From assembly GCA_024684065.1 (NCBI GenBank), contig JAIKXO010000321.1:6324-70323 (forward strand): a stretch of 64,000 bases of DNA, read 5' to 3'. A program made the position numbers and the translations under genes. Of the stretch, positions 9,627 to 16,998 are shown piece after piece. The notes under the pieces are model-generated. The model worked only from the letters and a program-made list of their open reading frames with translations, was not told the origin of the DNA and searched no databases. Source of the DNA: Lachnospiraceae bacterium (GTDB lineage Bacteria > Bacillota_A > Clostridia > Lachnospirales > Lachnospiraceae). How positions within the stretch are numbered: the first letter of the stretch is position 1; every line of letters starts with the position of its first letter.

Positions 9627-10313
9627 GTGGATAATACAATAAGCATGATACTGATATGCGCGGTTTCCGGGTACATAGTAGGCTGCATAAATCTGGCCTT
9701 CTTTCTTGCAAAGCTCAAGGGTTTTGATATCAGGGAACATGGTTCTGGAAATGCCGGGGCTTCGAACATTATTATCACAATGGGAAAAGGCTTAGGGGTG
9801 GCTGTCGCCCTTGTAGATATATTCAAGGCATTTCTGATAATCAGGCTGGTGATGCATATCTACCCTGAAAATGCCGTGCTTTCAGGTTTTGTATGTGCGA
9901 CCTTTGTCGTGATCGGCAATATCTTTCCGTTTTATATGGGATTTAAAGGAGGAAAAGGCTTTGCTTCCCTTGGGGGGTCGGTGCTTGCCCTGGATGCGAA
10001 GCTTTTTGTGGTACTTCTTATTATAGTGGCTGTTATTGTATTTCTGTCGGATTATATCTGCTTCGGTCCGATGTTTGCTTCAGTGGCTTTCCCTCTTTCC
10101 TACGGGGTGATGAACAGCACTTATATTCCATCAGTGTTTACCGTGGCGACGTTTGCCATTATATATAGACATCTTGAAAATATAAGAAGAATAACCCAGG
10201 GAAAAGAGCTTAGATTAAGCTTTCTATGGAACCGCAAAAGAGAAGTTGACAGATTAGGAATCGAAAACGACGATGGCAAGAACTACCCTTTCGAGCATGA
10301 TAACAAAGCTTGA
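9627..10313 (+). CDS. plsY: Glycerol-3-phosphate acyltransferase PlsY
   Basis: A 228-residue integral membrane acyltransferase that uses acyl-phosphate (made by PlsX) to acylate glycerol-3-phosphate, the first step of phospholipid synthesis. The conserved loops are visible: GSGNAGASN near residues 37-45 and FMGFKGGKGFA near 109-119, with about five hydrophobic helices. It starts with GTG. The C-terminal tail (about 25 charged residues) is longer than in the ~200-residue typical PlsY. Its last 41 bases overlap the following gene, implying translational coupling. No plsX is in the window. Confidence 0.93.
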   Translation: MDNTISMILICAVSGYIVGCINLAFFLAKLKGFDIREHGSGNAGASNIIITMGKGLGVAVALVDIFKAFLIIRLVMHIYPENAVLSGFVCATFVVIGNIFPFYMGFKGGKGFASLGGSVLALDAKLFVVLLIIVAVIVFLSDYICFGPMFASVAFPLSYGVMNSTYIPSVFTVATFAIIYRHLENIRRITQGKELRLSFLWNRKREVDRLGIENDDGKNYPFEHDNKA

Positions 10314-11943
10314 ATATGAAAAGGATGCGGAAGGCTATTTAAGACTCCTTCTTTCTGTTGTTGTATGCATTTATTGTGTAATTCTCTTTTTCGTTCTTCC
10401 CCTGATCGTACATGACAGATATTTTGATATCGGAACCTTCAAATACAGCGTTTTCTTTTACAGCACGTTAATAATGCTTGCGCTTTGCGCGCTCCTGTCG
10501 CTTTCATATCTTTTTTTAAGGCTTATCAGAAAAGAGACCGATCCCGTAGACCTGATAGAGGCTCTCAGAAGGGTCAACATGGTCGACAAGGCAGTTGTGA
10601 TCTATGCGATATGCTGCATCATTTCCTATTTAATGAGTCCGTATAATACGGGGGTCCTGGGTTACAGCGATGTAGTCAATCCGCCCCTTAAGGGGTATCC
10701 CGGATGGGGTATGGGCCTTATAAGCCAGCTTTTTTTTGCAGGGATCTATTTTGCCGTCTCAAAATTTACGGATAAGGCCTTCAGAAAGCTTATAATGGCT
10801 GCGTTTTACTCAGGTTCGCTGATAGCCTTCATGCTTGCGCTTCTTCATCGGTTTTCCGTGGATCCGTTTGGATTTTACGAAGGGATATCCGAGTATTATA
10901 AACTCCTGTTTCTCTCTACCCTCGGGCAGGCTACCTGGTATTCGAGCTACCTGTGTACCATCCTCCCGATGGCCCTTGCCATGTTCATTTATGAAAAGAG
11001 GACCCGGTACAGAAGTTTTTATGCGTTCTATATAATGATAGCTTCCATGTCCCTGGTCACCCAGAATTCGGACAGCGCTTATATCGCCCTGTGTGCCGCG
11101 CTGTTAACGTTGTTTGTTTTTGCTCTTAACAGCAATAATTATTTCATAAGATATTTCCAGCTTATCGTTCTGATACTTTTAAGCTTCAGGCTGGTCGGGA
11201 TACTTCAGCTTGTATTTAAGGACAGGGCTGTGATGCCGGGCAGGCTGTCACTTTTCTTTTCAACGGGAACCCCAATGCTTATATTTACGGTTATAATGGT
11301 CTTTCTGTATCTGATATATTCCCTCTTTCAGATCAAACACGGGGTTTCCGTAAGAAGACTGATGATACTCAGGACGATCGTTTTGGTTATTTCGGGGATA
11401 ATATTTGTTTTGGCAATATCCATACTGGTTCTTTCGGCAGGAGGGGTTTATCTGCCGTATTTTAAGGATATAGAGTACTTTCGTTTTAATGACGAATGGG
11501 GAAGCGGCAGAGGTTTTACGTGGAAGGTGACCCTGCAGATGTTTAAGAGCCTTCCTTTTACCGGCAAATTATTCGGAGTAGGACCGGATTGCTTTGCGGA
11601 ATATGCATTTGAGTTCAGGTCTGAGGAGATGGCTGCCAAATGGGGAAGCAGCGTACTGGCGAATGCCCATAATGAATGGCTCAATACCCTGTTTACTCTG
11701 GGTCTGGTCGGGTTTATCAGTTATCTGTCGATATTTTTTACCGCTTTTGTCCGCTTCATCAGAAAAAAGAGGATCTCGGCGCTTACCATAGCCGGGGCGG
11801 CCGCGATAGCCTCATATGTTTCCCATAATTTTTTCTGCTACCAGCAGGTGCTCTGTACACCGTATATTTTTGCCATAATAGCCCTGTGCATCGCATTTGT
11901 GGCTAAGCCCCGTCCCCGCAGAAGGCAGGCTGTAAAAAAATAA
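10273..11943 (+). CDS. O-antigen ligase/polymerase-like membrane protein (Wzy_C family)
   Basis: A 556-residue protein with roughly 11-12 transmembrane helices and a large extracytoplasmic loop, the layout of the O-antigen ligase/polymerase superfamily. The diagnostic motif near residue 465 is NAHNEWLNTLFTLGLVG (H-N-E-W), and a loop segment before it reads RGFTWKVTLQMFKSLPFTGKLFGVGPD. In a Gram-positive cell such proteins polymerise or attach surface polysaccharide or glycan units; the substrate is unknown. It overlaps plsY by 41 bases (an alternative ATG lies at 10297, without a better RBS). It is 18 kb from the glycosyltransferase cluster. Confidence 0.78.
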   Translation: MARTTLSSMITKLEYEKDAEGYLRLLLSVVVCIYCVILFFVLPLIVHDRYFDIGTFKYSVFFYSTLIMLALCALLSLSYLFLRLIRKETDPVDLIEALRRVNMVDKAVVIYAICCIISYLMSPYNTGVLGYSDVVNPPLKGYPGWGMGLISQLFFAGIYFAVSKFTDKAFRKLIMAAFYSGSLIAFMLALLHRFSVDPFGFYEGISEYYKLLFLSTLGQATWYSSYLCTILPMALAMFIYEKRTRYRSFYAFYIMIASMSLVTQNSDSAYIALCAALLTLFVFALNSNNYFIRYFQLIVLILLSFRLVGILQLVFKDRAVMPGRLSLFFSTGTPMLIFTVIMVFLYLIYSLFQIKHGVSVRRLMILRTIVLVISGIIFVLAISILVLSAGGVYLPYFKDIEYFRFNDEWGSGRGFTWKVTLQMFKSLPFTGKLFGVGPDCFAEYAFEFRSEEMAAKWGSSVLANAHNEWLNTLFTLGLVGFISYLSIFFTAFVRFIRKKRISALTIAGAAAIASYVSHNFFCYQQVLCTPYIFAIIALCIAFVAKPRPRRRQAVKK

Positions 11944-11954
11944 TAAAAAGGTAG

Positions 11955-11983
11955 TTTTCAAGAGGCTGTTTTTGAGATAAAAT
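11955..11983 (+). promoter_or_regulatory. Possible promoter of the FKBP-like gene
   Basis: TTTTCA (11955-11960), 17 bases, TAAAAT (11978-11983), about 38 bases before the ATG. The -35 matches only 4 of 6. Confidence 0.35.
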
Positions 11984-12020
11984 GGGGAATAGCGGTGACA
12001 AACTGTGTTAGGAGGATGTT

Positions 12021-13223
12021 ATGAGCAAGATTGAAAATGATGCTTCTGTAAGCGCAAGTAAGAAAAAGCGTATTGAACGGCAGAAGAAATACGAGAACGA
12101 AAAGAGAAAGCAGTTTATAAGCAGGACGGTACTGATCGGAATATCCGCGGTTATTGCCATTGTTCTGTGTTTCTTTCTGATAAGGGGTTTATATAAATCC
12201 ATTACCAAGGTCAAGCCTTCGAGTGATTACAGCGCAGGGCTTTCGGACAATGGATTTATTGATGGCGTGAAGGCCTCTGATTATGTGACAATGCCGGACT
12301 ATAAGGCGATAAAGATCGATAAGGCTTCCGTTGAATACAGCGACGAGGACATGCAGAGCGAGATAGATACTCAGTTAAATGCCCATAAGGAACTGAATGA
12401 GGATGCTTCCGCAGAGGTAAAGGACGGCGATACTGTAAAGATCGATTATGTTGGTACCATAGACGGCGAGGAATTTGAAGGCGGTAATTCAAACGGTGAA
12501 GGGCATGACCTTGTGATCGGCTCGGGCAGCTTTATAGATGACTTTGAACAGCAGCTTATCGGAAGCCATCCCGGAGACAGCGTTACCGTAAAGGTTACTT
12601 TCCCTGACGACTATTCTACGAAAGAGCTTCAGGGCAAGGATGCGGAATTTGCCGTGGAAGTTCACGGAGTTTATGAGGTTCCCGAATTTACTGATGAATT
12701 TGTGGCGGAATATCTTTCCGAGCATGCAAAGACTGTCGATGAGTACAAGCAGTATCTGAAGGATACCCATTACGATGAGAACCTTGAGTCGGCTCTTAAG
12801 ACGAAGCTTTCAGAGGATACCGAGGAAAGCAGTTATCCCGGGTATCTCAAGCAGTATAAGAGCCTTGAGATGTTCTTAGACGAGCAGACCTACGAACAGA
12901 TGAACCAGCTTTATCAGGCTTATTACGGAAGCGGTTTTTCAAGCTTTGAAGAATATTCGGGAATGACCGAGGAAGAGTACGAAGAAGACCTGGATAGAAG
13001 GGCTAAAGAAGCTATAAAGGAAAAACTGGCGGCCCAGTATATATTAGAGGCTGAGGGTGTGACCTTAAGCGAGCAGGATTACCGGGATTTTCTTATGGAG
13101 CAATATGGTAATGACGACAGCTTCGATTCGAATATAGAGGAGTACGGGCTTCCGTATCTTCTTTCGGAAAGGCTTACGGATAAAGCGGTCGGGATATTAA
13201 AGAATTACGTTACGGTAGAATAA
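12021..13223 (+). CDS. Membrane-anchored FKBP-type prolyl isomerase, trigger-factor-like
   Basis: A 400-residue protein with a basic N-terminus, one transmembrane helix (about residues 35-55), an FKBP domain (about 110-205: DGDTVKIDYVGTIDGEEFEGG and DLVIGSGSFIDDFEQQLIG) and a helical trigger-factor C-terminal-like domain (about 210-395) with many Tyr and Glu. The N-terminal ribosome-binding domain of true trigger factor is absent and replaced by the anchor. It is therefore probably an extracytoplasmic peptidyl-prolyl isomerase/chaperone for secreted proteins, analogous in role to PrsA; that role is inferred. AGGAGG precedes the ATG and a strong terminator follows, so it is monocistronic. Confidence 0.85.
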   Translation: MSKIENDASVSASKKKRIERQKKYENEKRKQFISRTVLIGISAVIAIVLCFFLIRGLYKSITKVKPSSDYSAGLSDNGFIDGVKASDYVTMPDYKAIKIDKASVEYSDEDMQSEIDTQLNAHKELNEDASAEVKDGDTVKIDYVGTIDGEEFEGGNSNGEGHDLVIGSGSFIDDFEQQLIGSHPGDSVTVKVTFPDDYSTKELQGKDAEFAVEVHGVYEVPEFTDEFVAEYLSEHAKTVDEYKQYLKDTHYDENLESALKTKLSEDTEESSYPGYLKQYKSLEMFLDEQTYEQMNQLYQAYYGSGFSSFEEYSGMTEEEYEEDLDRRAKEAIKEKLAAQYILEAEGVTLSEQDYRDFLMEQYGNDDSFDSNIEEYGLPYLLSERLTDKAVGILKNYVTVE

Positions 13224-13238
13224 AAAAGGAAAGGTCTT

Positions 13239-13274
13239 CGCCGGCGTTCCTTAAGGGGACGCCGGCGTTGTTTT
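13239..13274 (+). terminator. Intrinsic terminator after the FKBP-like gene
   Basis: GC-rich stem GCCGGCGT (13240-13247) with ACGCCGGC (13259-13266), extended by CC/GG pairs, then GTTGTTTT. Confidence 0.85.
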
Positions 13275-13283
13275 AACAGGATT

Positions 13284-14072
13284 ATGAGTTATGTTCAGCT
13301 TAAGGAGCTTGCGGGAAAGCTTCATCTAAGCCATGGCGAAAATGTATTTGTGACCTCGGATGTCAAGCGTCTTTTATACAGCCTTATAGAAAATGGCGAC
13401 GATACAGACCTTAACATATTGATAGATGGTATCATCGATATTATAGGACCCTCTGCGACCCTTGTTTTTCCGACTTTTAACTGGGCCTTTTGCAAGGGAG
13501 TGGCTTATGACCATTATAAGACCCCGTGTAAAACCGGAACACTTGGAAAACTTGCTTTAAAGAGGCCTGATTTCAGGAGGACAAAGCATCCGATCTATTC
13601 CTTTGCCGTATGGGGGAAGGGAACAGAGGAGCTTGTGAGTATTGAAAATAAAAGCTCGTTCGGAGCGGATTCACCCTTTACCTACATGATGGAGCATGAT
13701 TTCAATAATCTGTTTATAGACAAGGATCTGCAGCACTCCTTCGTTTTTGTCCATTATGTCGAGGAAAACAACGGACCGGTTCCGTACCGTTATTTAAAGG
13801 ATTTTACGGCGGAATATACGGATGATAAGGGGATCACGACACAAAGAACCTATTCCATGAACGTACGGGATCTCGATATGGATGTAGAGAACCGCATATA
13901 TCCCTATGAGCCTGATTTTATGGCAGCAGGCGTGGAAGAGGAGTTTTATATCAATGATATCGAATATAAAAAGATAAACTTAAGGGGAGCATATCCTATT
14001 ATCGCAGATGATGTGCGAAATAACAGGAGTCGCAAGCTTTGTTCATATATCGGGCAGGAGGATGAGACATGA
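13284..14072 (+). CDS. AAC(3)-family N-acyltransferase-like protein
   Basis: A 262-residue protein of the aminoglycoside 3-N-acetyltransferase/YokD fold. Family-like blocks are SATLVFPTFNWAFC, KTGTLGKLALKRPDFRRTKHPIYSFAVWGKG, SSFGADSPF and FVFVHYVEE with the expected histidine. Members outside resistance islands often sit in surface-glycan or secondary-metabolite loci and acylate sugars or amino acids rather than antibiotics. Here it overlaps by 4 bases (ATGA) a DUF4910 gene and precedes an ACP and a MaoC dehydratase. It should not be annotated as a resistance gene on this evidence. The RBS is weak (AGGA close to the ATG). Confidence 0.8.
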   Translation: MSYVQLKELAGKLHLSHGENVFVTSDVKRLLYSLIENGDDTDLNILIDGIIDIIGPSATLVFPTFNWAFCKGVAYDHYKTPCKTGTLGKLALKRPDFRRTKHPIYSFAVWGKGTEELVSIENKSSFGADSPFTYMMEHDFNNLFIDKDLQHSFVFVHYVEENNGPVPYRYLKDFTAEYTDDKGITTQRTYSMNVRDLDMDVENRIYPYEPDFMAAGVEEEFYINDIEYKKINLRGAYPIIADDVRNNRSRKLCSYIGQEDET

Positions 14073-15388
14073 GCGGTGTAAGATGTATCGAAGAAGGACG
14101 CAGCATGTATGAGCTTGCACGCGAAATATATCCCATCTGCAGGAGCCTGACCGGTAACGGTGTAAGGCAGACCTTTGAGATCCTCGGAAAATATATGCCT
14201 GATATAAAGCTTTCGGAGGTTCCTACCGGTACAGAGGTATTTGACTGGACGATCCCGAAGGAATGGAATATAGAGGAGGCTTATATTGAGGATGATGATG
14301 GGAAGAGGATAGTGGATTTTAAGGTTCACAATCTTCATGTCGTAGGTTATTCTGTTCCGGTTGATGAATATCTGAGCCTCGAAGAACTCCTTCCCCATAT
14401 TTATTCTCTGGAAGGCCAGCCTGATGTTATCCCCTATGTCACTTCGTACTATAAAGAGCGCTGGGGCTTCTGCATGACTCATAAGCAGAAGCTTTCACTT
14501 AAGCCCGGGAAATATCATGCCGTTATCAGGTCGAGCCTTACGGAGGGGTCTTTGACATACGGAGAGATGTTTTTTCCGGGGGAGAGCAGTAAGGAGGTCT
14601 TCTTTTCAAGCTATGTATGCCATCCCTCAATGGGAAATAACGAATGCTCGGGACAGGCTCTTATTATTTGGCTTGCAAGATATATAAAAAACATGAAGCA
14701 CAGGAGATACAGCTACAGGCTTGTCCTGGCTCCGGAGACGATAGGGGCGATAACCTACTTAAGCAGGCATCTCAGGGAGCTTAAGGAAAACGTGATAGCA
14801 GGATTTAATCTGACCTGTGTTGGCGATGACAGGGACTTTTCCATAGTCCATTCCAGATATGCCGATACTTATGCCGATAAGGTCCTTATGAATGTCCTCA
14901 GGTATAAAAAACCGGATTTTGCGGAGTATCCTTATATTAAGAGAGGGTCGGACGAGAGGCAGTATCAGGCTCCGGGAGTAGATATCCCTTTGGTATGCTT
15001 CTGCAGGAGCAAATATCATATTTTCCCGGAATATCATACCTCTGCGGATGACCTTGACCTGATAAGCCCGGAGGGGCTTGCGGGTAGCTATGAGGTGATG
15101 ACGGAGTGTATTGAGGCGATAGAAAACAATAATGTTTATAAGGTGACCTGCCTTTGCGAGCCTCAGTTAGGGAGACGGGGGCTTATGCCGACAGTCAGCA
15201 GCAAAGAGACCTATCAGGAAACTCTGGCGCTTAAGGATGTTGTCGCATATGCAGACGGCAGAAACGATCTGATAGATCTGAGCAATATCATCGAACAGCC
15301 TGTCCATATAATAACAAGTGTTGTTGATAAACTAATAACAGCAGGATTGTTAGAGAAAATCAGCATTAACACAGGGTTTGAAGATTAG
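14069..15388 (+). CDS. DUF4910 domain protein, M28-like peptidase fold
   Basis: A 439-residue protein of the DUF4910 family: an N-terminal domain with ICRSLTGNGVRQTFEIL and VFDWTIPKEWNI, a zinc-peptidase-like domain with SYVCHPSMGNNECSGQ, LAPETIGAITYL and FPEYHTSADDLDLI, and a C-terminal winged-helix-like segment (about 395-435). His in CHPS, Glu in PETIG and His in YHTS are where M28-type metal ligands are expected, so an aminopeptidase- or amidase-like activity is possible but unproven. It is translationally coupled to the AAC(3)-like gene (ATGA overlap) and 49 bp before the ACP. From memory, family members are common in glycan-modification loci. Confidence 0.75.
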   Translation: MSGVRCIEEGRSMYELAREIYPICRSLTGNGVRQTFEILGKYMPDIKLSEVPTGTEVFDWTIPKEWNIEEAYIEDDDGKRIVDFKVHNLHVVGYSVPVDEYLSLEELLPHIYSLEGQPDVIPYVTSYYKERWGFCMTHKQKLSLKPGKYHAVIRSSLTEGSLTYGEMFFPGESSKEVFFSSYVCHPSMGNNECSGQALIIWLARYIKNMKHRRYSYRLVLAPETIGAITYLSRHLRELKENVIAGFNLTCVGDDRDFSIVHSRYADTYADKVLMNVLRYKKPDFAEYPYIKRGSDERQYQAPGVDIPLVCFCRSKYHIFPEYHTSADDLDLISPEGLAGSYEVMTECIEAIENNNVYKVTCLCEPQLGRRGLMPTVSSKETYQETLALKDVVAYADGRNDLIDLSNIIEQPVHIITSVVDKLITAGLLEKISINTGFED

Positions 15389-15437
15389 TTAAATATAGAT
15401 TTAACATATTGATCGTATATAAATAATGAGGTGTTTT

Positions 15438-15689
15438 ATGTCACGTGAAGAGATAATGGAGAAGGTTACGGAAATATTCAGGGATGTGTTTGATGACGAG
15501 GAGCTGGTTATTTTGGACAGCACCAACTCTGACGATATTGAAGACTGGGATTCACTTGAACATATTTCGCTGATCGTTTCCATGGAAAAAGAGTTTAATA
15601 TGAAATTTGACATAAAAGAAGTCAACAAGCTTGAGAATGTCGGTGAAATGATCGACCTGATCATGAGAAAGATGGAAGAGCAGGCATAA
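15438..15689 (+). CDS. Acyl carrier protein (phosphopantetheine-binding)
   Basis: An 83-residue acidic four-helix carrier. The phosphopantetheine attachment serine is in DWDSLEHISLIVSMEKEF (Ser about 38), the canonical DSL motif. The start is the ATG at 15438: TGAGGTG just upstream is its ribosome binding site and overlaps an in-frame ATG at 15426, which is therefore not used. It is probably not the fatty-acid AcpP. The adjacent genes are a MaoC dehydratase and the AAC(3)-like/DUF4910 pair, not fab genes, so it likely carries a dedicated acyl or aminoacyl intermediate. No adenylation enzyme or ketosynthase is nearby. Confidence 0.88.
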   Translation: MSREEIMEKVTEIFRDVFDDEELVILDSTNSDDIEDWDSLEHISLIVSMEKEFNMKFDIKEVNKLENVGEMIDLIMRKMEEQA

Positions 15690-15694
15690 CAGGC

Positions 15695-16111
15695 ATGAAT
15701 AATTATACCTACGAAGAGCTTTATATCGGACAGAAGGAGTCATTTACCGTAACCGTAAGCAAAGAGGATTTTGAAACCTTCAGGCATATAACGGGAGATG
15801 AGAATCCTCTCCATAATGATGAGGAGTATGCAGGAAAAAAAGGAAATAAAGGAAGGGTAGCTTTCGGAATGCTTACGGCATCCTATCTTTCGGCCCTGGC
15901 CGGAGTTTATCTGCCGGGAGAAAGAAGTCTCATCCATTCGGTGGAGGTTAAGTTTGAGGCTCCGGTTTATGAGGGAGATGTACTGACCGTAAGCGGGGAG
16001 GTTAAAGAGAAGAATGATACTTTCAGGTTCATTATCCTGAAGGTGTTTATAAAAAACCCGGACGGAAAAAAGGTATTAAAAGGAAAGATGCAGATCGGGG
16101 TAACAGATTAG
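15695..16111 (+). CDS. MaoC-type (R)-3-hydroxyacyl dehydratase
   Basis: A 138-residue single hot-dog protein of the MaoC/PhaJ family, which hydrates enoyl or dehydrates (R)-3-hydroxyacyl thioesters. The catalytic segment is FRHITGDENPLHNDEEYA (Asp and His of the hydratase-2 motif), followed by RVAFGMLTASYLSALAG and SVEVKFEAPVYEGDVL. It begins five bases after the ACP gene, so the two are co-translated. With the ACP next door its substrate is more likely an acyl-ACP than an acyl-CoA; this is inference. Confidence 0.85.
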   Translation: MNNYTYEELYIGQKESFTVTVSKEDFETFRHITGDENPLHNDEEYAGKKGNKGRVAFGMLTASYLSALAGVYLPGERSLIHSVEVKFEAPVYEGDVLTVSGEVKEKNDTFRFIILKVFIKNPDGKKVLKGKMQIGVTD

Positions 16112-16136
16112 AAAAATATGTATGGAGGGAAAAGCC

Positions 16137-16871
16137 ATGAATGAAATTGAAACCTTGCAAAAATGGATCGATGAGAGCAATAATATTGTTTTTTTCGGGG
16201 GTGCGGGTGTATCCACGGAAAGCGGGATACCGGATTTCAGAAGTGTAGACGGCCTGTATAACCAGAAATACGATTATCCGCCGGAGACCATCTTAAGCCA
16301 CACCTTCTACAGGAGCAAGACGGAAGAATTCTACCGTTTCTACAGGGATAAGATGCTCTGCACTACGGCAAAGCCCAATAAGGCTCATTTAAAGCTTGCG
16401 GAGCTTGAGAAGGCCGGCAAGTTAAAGGCGGTTGTCACCCAGAATATAGACGGGCTCCATCAGGCAGCCGGTTCAAAGGAGGTTTTGGAGCTGCATGGAA
16501 GTGTTCTGAGAAATTATTGCGAAAGATGCGGTGCTTTTTATGATGTAGACTATATCATAAATTCCGAAGGGGTTCCGAAGTGTGAAAAATGCGGCGGCAG
16601 TATAAAGCCCGACGTGGTTCTTTATGAGGAAGGGCTTGATATGACTACGATGAGCAGGTCCGTAGACTATATCTCAAAGGCCGATGTGCTGATAATCGGC
16701 GGCACCTCTTTGGCGGTCTATCCTGCTGCGGGGCTTATAGATTATTACCGGGGAAGAAAGCTTGTCCTCATAAATAAGTCTTCTACCTCCATGGATCGGA
16801 AGGCGGATCTTCTTATACAGGGAAGCATAGGCGAGATACTGGGTTCGATCGAGGTAAGGGCGAGAGTATGA
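16137..16871 (+). CDS. NAD-dependent protein deacylase, sirtuin family
   Basis: A 244-residue sirtuin. NAD-binding GAGVSTESGIPDFRS, the catalytic TQNIDGLH and LHGS histidines, four zinc cysteines (CERCG and CEKCG) and GTSLAVYPAAGL are all present, so it should be an active NAD+-dependent lysine deacetylase/deacylase of the CobB/SrtN type. The start is the ATG at 16137, since GGAGGG at 16124-16129 is the RBS and overlaps an upstream in-frame ATG (16122). It follows the MaoC gene by 25 bases and may be in the same transcript; whether that link is functional is unknown. Confidence 0.93.
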   Translation: MNEIETLQKWIDESNNIVFFGGAGVSTESGIPDFRSVDGLYNQKYDYPPETILSHTFYRSKTEEFYRFYRDKMLCTTAKPNKAHLKLAELEKAGKLKAVVTQNIDGLHQAAGSKEVLELHGSVLRNYCERCGAFYDVDYIINSEGVPKCEKCGGSIKPDVVLYEEGLDMTTMSRSVDYISKADVLIIGGTSLAVYPAAGLIDYYRGRKLVLINKSSTSMDRKADLLIQGSIGEILGSIEVRARV

Positions 16872-16881
16872 CCGTTTCCGG

Positions 16882-16951
16882 TGGTCATGATACGGGGCAT
16901 TAAAATGCGCCTTTTATCAAAACCTTGAAAGCAGGGGCAAGATAACAATAT
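16882..16951. repeat. Dispersed palindromic repeat, family 1, diverged copy 3
   Basis: It aligns end to end with the 70-bp units at 8917 and 9038 (shared CATNATACGG, GCGCCTTTTATC, AACCTTGAAA, GATAA). The first hairpin survives with changed pairs (GGgGCAT-TAAA-ATGCgCC). The second has lost its symmetry. It is in the same orientation as the other copies, directly after the sirtuin gene. Confidence 0.75.
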
Positions 16952-16963
16952 TATAATATCAAC

Positions 16964-16996
16964 AGATCAGGGAGTCCTTCAAAGGCTCCCTGATCT
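16964..16996. terminator. Hairpin terminator between sirtuin and dnaB
   Basis: Perfect 11-bp stem AGATCAGGGAG/CTCCCTGATCT with an 11-base loop, then CTTTAGTTTT on plus. It sits between two convergent genes and ends three bases from the dnaB stop. Confidence 0.8.
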
Positions 16997-16998
16997 CT

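Noticed and set aside
9257..9826. 189-codon minus-strand open frame across GNAT and plsY
   Set aside because: Antisense to two genes with clear motifs; no RBS; leucine/phenylalanine-rich composition typical of antisense frames.
13284..14072. Aminoglycoside resistance gene
   Set aside because: The AAC(3) fold alone is not evidence; the context is an ACP/MaoC cassette, not a resistance island.
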